From assembly GCA_018857735.1 (NCBI GenBank), contig JABMCL010000871.1:661001-725000 (forward strand): DNA of 64,000 nucleotides, written 5' to 3'. Within the stretch, counting starts at the first letter, position 1, and every line of letters begins with the position of its first letter. This document shows, one piece after another, positions 27,530 through 41,700 of this stretch. The translations under genes were made by a program, and so were the position numbers. The notes beneath the pieces were generated by a model. The model was not told the DNA's origin and did no database searches. It saw only the letters and a list, made by a program, of their open reading frames with translations. The DNA is from Alviniconcha marisindica (Eukaryota > Mollusca > Gastropoda > Provannidae).

Positions 27530-28136
27530 TACCGCCCGGAGTAATGGCTTCGTCGCGCTGAAGTAACCCCGATCACATATTTGGATTGATTTTTAGAACA
27601 CGAACTGTTTAAAGATTATCCATATGGGAATGGACGAAATTTCAGTCTATGATATTTGTTTCTGCTCCTAAACAGTAATGGTAATTAATAATGGAGAATA
27701 TTTGTGAATTAATAATAATAAATTATTTAGTTTTAATAACTACGTCAATAATTATTTATTAAATCACAAAAAGATATGTTTATGTTACATGTTTTTTACT
27801 ACCAAAGTTTACATATCAGTAAATGCATTGATAATGATAATCATACTTTTTCTTTTTTGTTTCGACCAAGTGCATGCCCACATGTTCAGAGGGTACATGT
27901 ATGTGTGCATGCATCTGTTATGTACAGCTCAGTGAATATAGCAACACAATCATTTCTGCCTGATTGTTTATGTATTCTATGGACCGCCTTATTATTGCAA
28001 CAGAATTTCTTATGACTGATTATTTATGTGCCTATCGTATGATCAGGAATATTTAAACAATCAACAATGTGATTTATGCTGTTGCATGCACAGACTCCAT
28101 AGGGGTCCTTGGTTGCATTATACATGCCTTGTTTTG

Positions 28137-28138
<2 letters not shown>

Positions 28139-28172
<34 letters not shown>
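28139..28172. repeat. (CA)n microsatellite
   Basis: About 17 CA units, followed by an imperfect ACATACACACACCC tail. Confidence 0.9.
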
Positions 28173-28178
<6 letters not shown>

Positions 28179-28636
28179 ACACCCACACAAAGCCCACAAC
28201 AAAGTATGTATTACCATAGTGTCATTAACTTTTATTATTTAAATAACAGGCAATTCCATTATAACAACCTTTTCAGTACAGTGTTGCTAATTTAAAAAAC
28301 AAAATTCTGGCACAAAACAACAAGTATCTCAGAACTCTGAAGCAATGTAGTCACCATGATCCAGTGCCCCACATCACAAAAGTCCACAGTTTATTGAGAA
28401 AGGTTTCTAGAAAACCAAACATGTTGAACACAATGAGGTGTTTGTGTTGTGTTTATTTATATTGAGAAGTCCCAGAAGGAAAATAGTACATCTTGGCCGA
28501 CACTCAAGCCTGCTTGAAGCAACCACCCCTTTGAATGAATACTTATAATAATAATAGTTTATCTATGGCTCCCCATCTGGTATGAGTCAGGGCACTTACA
28601 AAGGCCTACAGATGCACACATTCATCACACTTGCAA

Positions 28637-28642
<6 letters not shown>

Positions 28643-28679
<37 letters not shown>
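28643..28679. repeat. (CA)n microsatellite
   Basis: About 18 CA units between B9D2 and RBM34. Confidence 0.9.
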
Positions 28680-28684
<5 letters not shown>

Positions 28685-29796
28685 AACACACAAACAGGAG
28701 TATATATATGCACACACTTGCAGACATGCACGTGCACACACACACACATTACAAATATATGCATTACTAGCGATTTACTAGTGATGATCAGTTGGCAGAA
28801 AAGTGAAGAAAAAAAAACGGGCAAAGTGACCAAGGGGTTCTCACCCTGACATCGGCTATTATTTTGTAAAGCTGGGAGTCCTGGATTAGGTCTGGTCTTG
28901 GCCTAGGCTCAAGGTTGTAGTTTGCCTTCTAGTCCCGCAAGGATACTGGACTGAAGGTCTAGTCCTTTGGATGAGCACAAAAAAAAAAAAAGCATGTCCA
29001 ATCCCTCTGCTTCTGACCATACATATAAAAGACCCCTGGGGCAGCTGGCGATCAAAGAAGAGCAGGACAATTTTCCCTGGCTGCCTTGTCCAAATCGTAA
29101 CCCCTATTTCATCACCAAAGGACAACACACACTGGTAGCAGGACTGGGCAGCATGCTGCTCTTGCCACTGCTGTAGCCGTACCAAGGTACGGTAACCTTC
29201 CCACAAGGTATTCATGAAGTGCTGCATGAAAAGAATAAGCATACAATTGTATCTCTTAAAGTTAAAGGAACCACAAGAATGCCCAACAGAGTACTTACTG
29301 AGATTTAGTTTAAAACAATCAGGTGCAGATTTAAAATAAAATAAAACGCAAGGATACAATTTAGTTTATGCAGTTGCATAGACTGCTCCTTTCCCAATTT
29401 CACCTAAAACATGAACTTTTCGGTATCAACCAAGCCACAGTGCACCCAAAAAATGGACCCACTGTATGTTTAAATGGACAGAACATTTTCAGGCTTTTTA
29501 GCACTTTGCTTAGAACTATAAGACAAATTTCCAGAGGTGAAGAGGTACTGCTGATGACATAATGTCCTTCAGTTTGAGCGGTGAAATTCACAGATGACAG
29601 AGTGCTCTATTCAGCCACATAGTAGAGGAGGGAGTGTACAAAACTGTTAAATTAAACCTCTACAGCTGAGTAGAAACCTTTGCCCTGAAAACTGGGTAAG
29701 CGCTCTTGGTGGTCTGCAAGGACTTCTTCAGTACCCCCCAAAAAGAGTTCCACTCGACTTCACAATCTGCTGCACACAAACCACTGCTCATCTTCT

Positions 29797-32700
29797 GCCC
29801 TGGCTTCCCTTCCTAGCAACTTTTGACCCTTTCCCAGCTTTCTTCTTCTTCGTCATCATCTTGGACTTTTTGCTGACGCCAGTTTTTGCTGGTGGCTGTT
29901 GCATTGGTCCAAGCACTCTGGTGACTTCATCTGCCTTGTTCTTCTTTGCCTTCTTTTTGTCGGCCTGCCGCCGTTTTTTGTTTAATGCTGTTTTCTTTAA
30001 TTGTAGAACTTGAGCCTTTGAGATGTTTGTGGGCTGCCATGTCTTGTTCTTTGTCTTTGGTTTTCTGTCTGTAGTTGTTGGTTTGCTGTCAGAATAGTAT
30101 TAGAGTAAAGGAAATTGAAAGATACTTTTAAGACACAGGAAAGGCTTTGATCAGCCAATTTTCACTGATATATCACTAACAAAAAATACTCAGAAAAAAT
30201 AAATAAATTACATTTAAAGCCTTCTCTCTGGACAGTCACTCAGTCTAAGGCTAACTTTTCTCACAGCAGAGATCATAACAAATATGTCAAATAACGCGCA
30301 CACAGTGTCACACACGTTCAACTTTAAAAACATCAAGACAGACAGAAAAACAAGAGAGCAGAAATTAAGCACAGAGATTCTGCTTCCACAATATCCACCT
30401 ACTAAATGTCTGAATTCAGAACTCTACTGAAAATAACCAAAGCTACTGCATTCAGAACTATTGAAAATAACCAAAAATAATGTTGGCTCCAAATAAATAC
30501 AACAAACATGACATGACAATAAAGAAACACACACATAAACCCACAAGTAAAGAAAGAAAGAAAGAAGAAGAACCACAACAATAATGGAACAAAAGAAAGG
30601 AAGAAAAAGACAAAGGAACAGCAAAGGAGGTATGATAAACACAGCCAAAAAAGGATATTTTAGATTTTTTCTTCTTGGGGCCTTTCTGTTCATCGCCTTT
30701 TGACTGGTCCACGCAGCGCTGTACCCGCAGTGCTCTCCCATTGAGTGTGGAGTTGTGCAGCTTGAGGGCCAGCGACACGCTGTCTTTGGACTGTAACATG
30801 AACAATGTCTCCTTCTGGCATCATTTATATTCCAACTGTCATATCTGCTCAGTATTGTTGCTGTTTAATATCACCAACACCCCCCACCCCAAATGTATCA
30901 TTCAACAACAATAATTCAACAAACAAAAAAGTTGACTATGTACGCTAACAATACCCCTCACCCCCTCACCTTCCATCTCCAGCCTTTCTGCAGTGAAGCA
31001 CATTACTCATGCTCTGAGCAATCAAGCACAGACATTTCTCAACACAAACTGTGCATAACTTAGCCCAGTAACCTCTGTACAGTAAAGATGTTGACTACTA
31101 AACTTCCATTTAGCTCAGTAACCTCTGTACAGTAAAGATGTTGACTACTAAACTTCCATTTAGCTCAGTAACCTCTGTACAGTAAAGATGTTGACTACTA
31201 AACTTCCATTTAGCTCAGTAACCTCTGTACAGTAAAGATGTTGACTACTAAACTTCCATTTAGCTCAGTAACCTCTGTACAGTAAAGATGTTGACTACTA
31301 AAGCTTCCATTTAGCTCAGTAACCTCTGTACAGTAAAGATGTTGACGACTAAACTTTCATTTAGCTCAGTAACCTCTGTACAGTAAAGATGTTGACTACT
31401 AAACTTCCATTTAGCTCAGTAAACTCTGTACAGTAAAGATGTTGACTACTAAACTTCCATTTAGCTCAGTAACCTCTGTACAGTAAAGATGTTGTCTACT
31501 AAATTTCCATTTAGCTCAGTAACCTCTGTACAGTAAAGATGTTGACTACTAAACTTCCATTTAGCTCAGCAAACTCTGTACAGTAAAGATGGTGACTACT
31601 GAACTTGCATTTTTGTTCAACTCTCCATCTATTTGTAACAGTATTAACACACATCAAATACTGCTACTTTGCCATCAAAATGTCATGAAAACTATGGAAT
31701 GACTTGTGAGTTGTATGTGAGTAACCTTGAAATCATTGGAGAATTGGTGAACCATAACAAATCAACAACAGTCTGGATTAAACAAAGCTGTCAGAGGTAA
31801 CAAAAGAACAAATGTTTGCATCTTCTGTGTAATAAACTCTTTTTCTGCTGTAAAAGATGCATGAAAGTGTTGTATTTTGAATGATTCTGATGTTGATCAA
31901 GTTGTTTCCACATACAAACTGGCAAAACCCAGTTTGTCACATACTGACTAATATCATGCTGTAATGGAGACTATGATATTAAACAGCAATGGTTGCATGT
32001 CTCATACAGCAATATTTACACACAGTTTTGCATGTGGGGAGGGGGTGATTTTTGTATTTTGTTGCATTTCTGTGTATATAAATGTCTGCAATCTGTGCAG
32101 TTTTTGGCTTTTTTCTCTCTTCAAAATCATGCTACCCCCCCCACTCACCCACCCAATTTGGCTTTGAGGGGGTGACTATGTTGTGGGTGGGTGTGGCCCT
32201 TCAGACACACTAACCTCAAACAGAATGTAGCAAAATCCTTTGCCCAGATTTGTTTTGCGATCCCTGATGACTCGCACGTTTTCAATTTCACCACAATCTT
32301 CAAAGTGGCTGCGAATGCTCTCTTCCTCAACGGCTATGGACAGACACAAAAATTTATGGATGAATAAATGCCACAAAGATGAATGCAAGAACAGAAAGAT
32401 GCAAACTTCAAAGCATGGAGAAAAGCCACAACATTGGGTGTGTCAGCAAAAGCCACAAACTTTAATGCCGGAGGAAATGTGTGCAAAACACAGCAAGCTA
32501 GGAGCACACTTTTCCAGGGTATTTGTGCACTCAACTTATGTACAGACAAAAACATACACACGGGAGAAAAAAACGAATGAAAAAAGCTGCAGACTACATA
32601 GCATGAACCAAAGCCACACACTTCAGTATGTGTGCAAAAGCTATAAACTTTAATGCATGAGAAGTGTTTGCAAAACACAGCAAACTACATTTTGTTCATC

Positions 32701-35700
32701 TGCAAAACAAAGCAAACCAAAAGAACATTTTGTTCATCTGCAAAATACAGCAGACTAGAAGTACATATTTTCCATCTGCCAAACACAGCAAACTAGAAGT
32801 ACATTTTGTACATCTGCAAAACACAGCAAACTAAAAGTACATTTTCATCTGAGTATTTGAGAATTATATATAGATAGGACAAACATACGAATACGGACAC
32901 AGAAATGTGCACATGCACACACACTCAAACTGTCGGTAAATTATTATTAAAAAAAATAATTCACAATGGAACTGAAATTCAAGATGAGAGAGGGAAGGAG
33001 GGAGGGGGAGAGACCATGAGGGGAGTGGGGGGGTGGGGGGGGGAGGGGAGGGTGAAGGGAAGAGACTGAACAAGAGAGTTAGGGTCAGATGATAAATTTA
33101 ATAACCTGTCAACTGCAACGTGACAGGGAACAAATCAGGATGGAAAAAAACTAGAGAGAGATAGAGCTTACCAAATGGTAAATTTCCCACAAAGACTGAC
33201 TGTTTAGTCTCATGCTGAAAAAACAAAACAAAAAAACAATACACATTTCAAAATTAAAACACACTATGAAAAGATAAAAACAGGTCATAAATCTGCTACT
33301 TCACTGGTTTTTGTTTTTGTTTTTTTAAAGGAACTATTGTTCTAAAAATATGTCATTTCAACAAACTGAAGAGATCAAAATATAAACCTAAAATAAAGGA
33401 TTTTGTTTAAAATGCCCCATTGATTATACATGAAAATGATAAAATTAATGTTCTTCAAAGGGCACCCAATAACCTGCAACAGTTAGACTTCAGATTAAAT
33501 ATAACACAGAACACTTCAAGCTGTCCTAAATATCTACAGGTACAAGTTTGCCACTCAGATAACATGCACCACAATCTATGACCACAGCAGTATGTTAGTA
33601 ACAGACAACACATAATTATTGTGTCGGGCGTTTCTTTCATAACTTCTCACAATGACAGTGTGAGGCTTAGGGACAATTTCAGTAGACAAAAGCACAGAAA
33701 TAAGTTGTGCCTCTTTAACAGCATAACCAATTATGGCAGTGTTTGTTGGTGGGGTGCTGGAAAGCTGCAGTCAGAAACAGTACCCCCTCAGTCATGTAAC
33801 CAGTTGTGACAAGGTTTACAGGAACAGTACCAGAAAGTGCGGCTTGGAGTGTTGACGTACCTTTGCTTTCGGTTTGGCTGCATCCACCCTAATATGAAGG
33901 CCATCAATCAGACAGCCATTTCTGTAAAGACAAACTTCTCTGAGTCTTATATATAATACAGTGTATGAAACCATGTGCACAAATATCTCTCTTGCGGAAC
34001 TGGTTTGAAGCAGTCACAGAAAAAACAAGAAGCTGCATTACAAATCATTCAAACTAAGACACTAAGAAGAAAAAATAGGATAAATGCAGTCAAATACATT
34101 TGCCCTGGTACTATACCAACAAATATGTAAGCAGAGCAACTGTTCAGGTCACTGACATTTAAATGCCTTCTGTTTAATCTTCTGATTCTCCCACGACCTT
34201 TGGAACAGGATAGTGTCTTTGAAATGGACACACACACAAAACAAAAAGATCAGTCAAATTTATTCTTCTGAACAGCTTATTCTGCAACAGCTCAAAGGTC
34301 TTATTTAAACAGTGTCTGAGAAAATACTGTCAAGTTTTAGGCAGATGCCACAAATGCATCAATTAAATTGCACTGCAAACTCATCACATTCACAGTTACA
34401 AAAAGTGAAATACATGTGCACAATCTTGCCTATGTTCCAGTGCAACGATGCCACTTTTATCAACATCATAATATACCATCGTTGTAAGTGTCATCATCAT
34501 CACCACCATCAGAGCACTGTTAAGAATACATGTAGAATGCAAACTAAAATGCTGTGGGGAAAAGTAGGGATGGGTGTAGTGGGTAGAAAAAAAACAAGAA
34601 ATAAAACACAAGAAAAACACACAAAGAACTCACAAAGAGAGAGCCTTTTTAGCTGATTCTTCCTCTTTGAAGCAAATGTATGATGAAATGTTGTGGCGCT
34701 GTTCATGAAACTCTTTCCTGCATAAAAAAAGAAGCAGAAAAAACATGTATATAATTACATACATGTGTGCAAGTCTACAACTATGCTAGATTTACGAAGA
34801 AGCCTTGAAATTCTCTTTTCCCCCCAACACAATCAAGGATTGGAAAGATCTCAATGAGGATGCTGCTGCAACACCCACCCTTGAGTCTTTTCGATCATGT
34901 CTCCCAAAATCACTACACTTGGAGTAGGAGCCTGCCCCAGTGGTAAGTAGCATTTATGATTGCTAGGGCTGTGCTGGTCGGGGTTCACCCCTGGTGACTA
35001 CTTTGGTAGCCGGATTGGTCTAGTTGGACATGTGAAATGTTGGTGAGACACTGAAAACTCAATGTTTGATTGTAAGTGTTTGGTCTAGCTGGAGACATGA
35101 AATGCTGGTGGGACACTGAAAACTCAATGTTTGATTGTAAGTGGGTTTTTTCTTTGTTGTTTTTTAACTGCTAACAGTGATGTAACCATTAATACGAAGA
35201 AGGAGGTCACTCTATGGAAGAAGTAGAAGAGAATATGCATCAAAGGAATAGAACATAATACAGCAGCTGGGAACACCCCAATCACTTCTCTTTCACAAAA
35301 AAATTCTTATACTTAAAGGGAACAAAAACTGCAAAGAAAGTGCAATGCTTGAAAAAAAAGAAGAGCATTGGTCATGAGCTTTGGAAAAGCATGAACCATG
35401 AAAAACAACAACCCCAGACAATATGAAAGGCTCTTATCTTAATCACTTAGTGGTAATTTTTGTGTCACATTTTGTCATAAACGAGCACTATTAGTATTGA
35501 TTGTTTTTCAAACATGCAGCACACAGTATTAAAACCATGGAACCTGCTAAGGCCAAAAAGCTGGCACCTTAAAATTCACCAACAAACATTTGTCTTAATT
35601 TGAAGAAGAAGAAGAAAAAGAAGAAAGGAGTTCAGAAGGAATATTTAATCAGTCAAATGATTTTGACCTAAGCAGAATTTGACCTTAATAAATGAAATTT

Positions 35701-38700
35701 CTGAATGAATTCACTTCTTCCTGGCACACAAAACTACAACTCACTTAATCACAGCAACCCTCTTTCTGGTTGTTGGATCAGCAACTGGCTGAAAGAAAGA
35801 AAAGAGAATCATCACGCTTTGAGGCACTGCATAACAGAGGGCACCTGCATAATTAACGATACATAGAATGCATCCACATAATAACAGGGTACTGCTGAAA
35901 AGGAACACGTCACATGGTTCTAGGACCTATCACAGGAGAGAGGAGAGGGACTGACGAGGGAGCCTGGTGGGTGGTGGGGGCTGGGCAGGGGGGCTGGAGA
36001 TGTCAGACTTCCTTCTTTGGAATACGCATGCTTTCAAATTAAGAAACCACAACAGCAACCAAAAAGAAAGCCTCAAACTTGATGTACGCAGAGAATTACT
36101 CAATCAGCTACATGCAGGTTAAAAGTTAGTTGAAAACAAAAAACCCAAATCATTATAGGTATGAACTTACACTACTGACTAGGAAGTTGAGTCCCCTCCC
36201 CCCACCCCCGACACACACACACACACACGCACAGAATGCACACACACATATGTATGCACATGACAGTGAAATGCCTACACAGTGAAGTTCCTGTTCTGAA
36301 TTTGTATTCTTTTCTTACCGCACAACGGAACCGGACACTTTCTATTTCGCCAAACTCCCGAAACAGTTTTGTCAATTTCTGGAGATAGACAAACAAAAAA
36401 ACAAAACCTGTGTTAACAAATTTTTAAAGATAATACTCTTACAAACATTTCAGGATATTTCTGATGAAAATACACTGCATGCCTTTATTAATCAAAAGTA
36501 GTTGAGCAGAGCTGCTAAATAAAGTAAGCTTCAGCATTAATCAGTTCTTCAGTACCCTGCATACTTTCAGGCATTCTCCAAAAGAAGGTACAGTGGGGCC
36601 TTCTAAAGAAGAAGGTACTCCCATAAATACAATATATATTCTGTGTAAAGCATCCTGATCTGGAATGGGTACCTCCTTTGAAAAATGTCAGAGATTCAAC
36701 ATCATGCTTGATACACTTCTTCAGTTCAAATTTTATTCAGCCAACACAAACAACATCTGATGAGAGTGGTTAAAAAACCAAAGAGGAGATTTTATTCTGC
36801 TCTGCATTTCTGACCCACGGTTGATCTGTGTTTACCAGAAGCATTCATCCCAGCTGGAGCAAACAGATGATGTTTCTCCTTCTACAGTTTGATGGCAAGT
36901 GAAGTCAATTCATTCATGCACTGGGCTGTTTATGTCCCAGCTTTTATGATGAAGTGACTGAAAAATCCCTGCTGTATACATTTCTTATATTTCAGTTTTC
37001 TTGAAACAAATTTCATTTTTTAAGAAAAATAAGCAAGTGAAATACTTTTTGTTTTATCTAATGTACAAAAAAAATATATATATAAAAATAACCAGCAAAA
37101 CAAAAAACAGGAAAGAAACCTTTTTATTTGTTGTCAAAGGCACATTCCCAACAAAGACAGTATGCTTTTCATTGGTTTTCTTCTGCTGATCTCCCAAAAA
37201 ACTTTTTGAGATATATTCAGTTTTCTTGAAACAAATTTCATTTTTTTAAGAAAAATAAGCAAGTGAAATATTTTTTGTTTTATCTAATGTACAAAAAAAA
37301 CAACAGCAAAGCAAAAAAACAGGAAAAAAACCTTTTTATTTGTTGTCAAAGGCACATTCCCAACAAAGACAGTACGCTTTTCATTGGTTTTCTTCTGCCG
37401 ATCTCGCCTTGGACGTTTTTCATCCTGTACCCCATCTTCTTCATCATCAGCTGCAGATGATTTCTTCCTTTTGCTTCCAGGTCTGTGTGAGAAAAAAGAA
37501 GGTAGGTAGGTCAAGCTGATAAAAGAAAACAACAGATTTCATCTGTCATTGTTCACTGATTTCATTGATAGCTCTGAAACGATGTCACATTAGTTTGGCA
37601 TAAGCCAGTTTTTGTGTGCTTTTTAACAGAAACAAATGTTCATTACTCATCTGTATTGTATGATTAAAAAAAAGTAATACTACAGATTTGCCTCACTGTC
37701 CTTTGATACAAGCATCCTGAACAACTGGCTACAAGAAGTGCACCATTTCTGATGACAGTTGGGTTGGAAAAATTGAACGAATGATCATACGATTTACTCG
37801 GCACTTTCACATTTCCTCAAAGCATTATTCCCTTCTTGCTATGCAATTTTAACTTTCTTATTATTCTTATTTTCACTTTCTCATTACACAAGATACTTTG
37901 CGGGCATACCCAAGTGTAACACAGTAATAAAAAACCAAACAAAAACAAAAAAACAAAAACCCCGCTGCTGCTGATTTTTCTCTTCCATACCTCATTTGGC
38001 TGTAACAGTGCAAACTGACCCACCCCAACTATAAACTATAACCTCACATCATTATCAGCTTCAAGATAAAAAAAAGAAGCAGGTTCATAAAACTGTGTCT
38101 GTCAGTAACCCTGTTTGACTATCAGTATTACTATCAAGCAGATAAGACCCATAACACCTGCATTACTGCACAACATTTCAGAAATCAACAGATGTTAAGG
38201 TCAGTATAAAATGACAAAGCAAAACATGTCTGAAGTAGCCGCCAGTACTATCATAATCATACTATGCAGTAATTCTTAACAAAACAAATCCTTCAGTGAA
38301 GGTGCAATTCCAAATGCATGTAGTAACATGATTAATAGTATACAGTCACTTTCAAACAGGTTTGAGAAACATGATTCACAGAACAGTAACTGAGAACAAC
38401 TGGCAAAGTGGTTGAAAGGAAATAGTAGACATCTGTCTTAATCATAATGCAGTTTTTTTTCTTCTTCTCAAAGCAAGACCATAATTATAGCTATAGATCA
38501 TATTATTTGGAAGTACATGTAGGTAATCAGCATCAGGCAAAGCCAATAGTCAGCATCTTCGTCTTCCATCTGCTCATCTCAAGTCTCCTGGTCAATATGC
38601 CTTACTTCATCAAGCACCATAACTCTGGAACAATCTACAGGTCTACTCTCTCTGACATTCTTCTTCCATAGCAACAGCAGCATTTAAATCTGCACCCAAG

Positions 38701-41700
38701 ACCCATCTTCCTCCCTCTGAACACTGAATAGATTGCTGCATCAGTGTATGGCTTATTATCTTGGACACTGTGAGTGACAGTTAGACATTGAAGGAAGTGC
38801 TGTACTGACTCTGTCATCTGTTTGCTTATATTTTTTACAACCAGGAAGGTTTCAGCTTTCATTGGTCTCTTACTCTTAGTTCTGTACACATTTGTCAACC
38901 CATTCTGTACTGTGTAGGTGTAGGCACTTTCTAACCATTGCTTTACTTTACATTACAAAGTACACTGCAAGAGCAGACTAACTCGTCAACATTATCAGTG
39001 TCACTTACTTTTTGCCAGCATTGGTCAAAGCTTCGTGAACAATTCCAGGTGGGGGCCTAAAGCCATCTGAACCTCCAGATGACTGATGACTAATTTCTGT
39101 TGACTTGGGACCACTCTCTTCCTCCTCATTTTGGGCTTGGAGCTTTTTCTTTGGCAGCGACTTCTTTGTTTTCGCTGTTGGGATGTCATCCTTCGGCAGA
39201 ATGAGGGAACATAATCGAGTGAAAATACATGCATACGTGAAAGCTGATCTCATTAGCAGTTAGCTTTATCCCAATACCAGGCATATAACATAATTATAGC
39301 CTCCATGATACATATACATGTACTGCTCTCTGTCCTACTCCTAGTCCTTCACTCCTGCATTCAAAACTAGCCTTAAACTAAAGCATAAAAAATATGTATC
39401 TCTTGATATAGTTACTAGTTACTTAGTCTAGTATAACCCATTTCTGCATTATTTTTGGTCTCAACATCAATCATCATATTTAACAATAATTCACTGATTT
39501 ATTATCATGTGAATACTTAAAGATCTCTTGAGGAAAATGTCTTTTACTAGTTCCACAAAGTTCAGATGCAAAAAGGGGGGTGGGGGGGGGTGGGTGGAGG
39601 AACAGAAAGAACGTTTCAAGAAACAAAAGAAAAATTCAAACCAAAGAAACTCTGTAACTTGCTAGTTAATCAGAACTGAAACATCTCAGTCACAATGACA
39701 TTCACAAAACTCTAATGCAGTGGGTTTCAAGAATCAAACCCATGAGAAAAAAATTATTTAAAAAAAAATCAAAAAAAATCAGCTGAGGTCTTTTTGAAAC
39801 TTTGTAAATTTTGGCTTCCCTTGTCAAACAGAATTTTAAAAGCTAATAATTCCCTGACTTTGAGAATAACCAGTTGAGCTTCATACATTATCAGATCTAT
39901 AATTAGGTAGTCCAAAGTGATTTTGAAAATCAATAGTTGACTATCAGACTTTATATATTTGCATAGATCCTTTTTATCTGATTTCAGTGATACCAATTTT
40001 ATGTTGATCACTTGAGTAGTTCCGAAGTTATGATTAAAAAATATTTAAAAAATTGCCCCAATTTGCCCACAAAATGCAAATTAGAGAAATCCTCAGATTT
40101 AAGGTCCCACCTGGAAGCTATTTTGCATATAACCTGTCTAATATTTAGGAATCTCATTCTCCGCAGTACAAATAATAGGCCCAATTTTTTGTAGACCTTC
40201 ATTTTGATCATTCTTCCTGATATTTCACATCAAACTTGCTAAATTCATTAAAAAATGACATCTGTCAATCTTAAAAATGGTAAAAAAATCATAACTCCTC
40301 TTCTACGTGTCCTATCACCTTACGTTTTGTACCAAAATAACCACAGTTAAGAACTCTACATGATGCCATACTTTTCTGATTGATCGCAGAGAAAATCTAA
40401 AAGTCCATTTTTTTCTCAGGGTGACCTTGTATCACCTTACAGGCCCTGTTTCAAGGGCATATATATGCGGAAGCGATGTCCCCAAAATCCTCTGTCTCCA
40501 ACATCCTGGAATTGTTGCTAACCGGATTGACTTCAAACCCCCATTTCAAAACAAAGTGCACAGCAGTCTCGGCTGTGTCTTCTTTTTGCAGCCATTTACC
40601 TAATATATAGGAAAGGAATAAACCCAAAATTTGCAACAGAAAGTGAGTGTAACCATATATATGTGTCCTTCAGTATGCCTATGCTCCTTTCAGACATTTG
40701 ATCTAGATCTAATTTCTGAGTAACAGTGCACACTTCCTGAGTGCTGATGTCAGTAAAACAATTGATCCACTCACCCATTTACAGACCCAATCAGTCACTT
40801 TTGTTGCAAATGTTGGCTTCATTGGCTAGATCTGTTTGAGTGATTCTGATGATATTTATGGCCCAAAATGGCACTTGAAATGTCCCAGGAATTTTCGACT
40901 GTCTCCTTGGATATTACCAATAAAGCTTCTCCTAGACTGTCATTAGTACTAGTAGAAACGTTTGCTAAAATTGCTGTTTATAAATAAATTTGTCGATCAT
41001 CCCATTGACACCCAAACCAGCTCTTGCCCGTGTTTGTGATCATTCACAGACCGCTTCATTTTTAATTTTTACTGACAGAAGCATTCGTTTGACAGCTTAA
41101 TCTGGCTTTCAAGAAAAAGGTTAATAATTTTACTCATCAACAGTCGTTTACACGCAATGTAGAACACTCTGATAGTGGAGGATCCACCAACTTGGCATGC
41201 ATGATCGCTTGTGCGGTTGCCTCAGCGGCCATAGCTGACCTTGCGGCTTTGGTAATAAAATCTCTTTGTTATCACATTTCGGTGGCTGAGTGTTGGACAT
41301 ATGAATAGTTTTGAACTCTTATTTTAGTATACCTTTGAAGAAGAAAGATTGATCTTTCTACTGATATTTTTTATGAGAGTGTCTGTGGTCTAAAAATAGT
41401 ACAAAATCTGTTAAACACATTTCAAACAACTTTATTCAGGATTTCTGCTTGTCGAAGGCAGCCATCAAGGATATGGAAAGAAAGCTTAGCAACAGCACTT
41501 TTGATTGATATTGATTTCATCATGGCTGGACTAGCATACGTCCAACACTCCGCGTCTGAAAACTGCTTACAGCGAGCGGTGTTCGCAACCTATGCGCATC
41601 GCTGACAGAAGGCAGCGCTTAGGGGTACTGAGATCGGGGTGAATTTTCACATTATTTTTCAAAGCGTAATAAACATAACAACACAGTTAGGAAGACGAGA

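Larger units (their letters stand above)
26762..29796. other. Interval between B9D2 and the 3' end of RBM34 (both minus)
   Basis: Probably contains the B9D2 5' UTR exon and promoter (around 27400-27560, locally richer in CpG), then AT-rich DNA with CA microsatellites at 28139-28172 and 28643-28679. TTTATT motifs near 28388 and 28453 could be minus-strand polyadenylation signals for RBM34. I see no additional gene. Confidence 0.55.

Noticed and set aside
39769..40211. AT-rich ORFs with runs of K, I and L in RBM34 intron 1
   Set aside because: Overlapping frames on both strands, no motif, and low-complexity composition.
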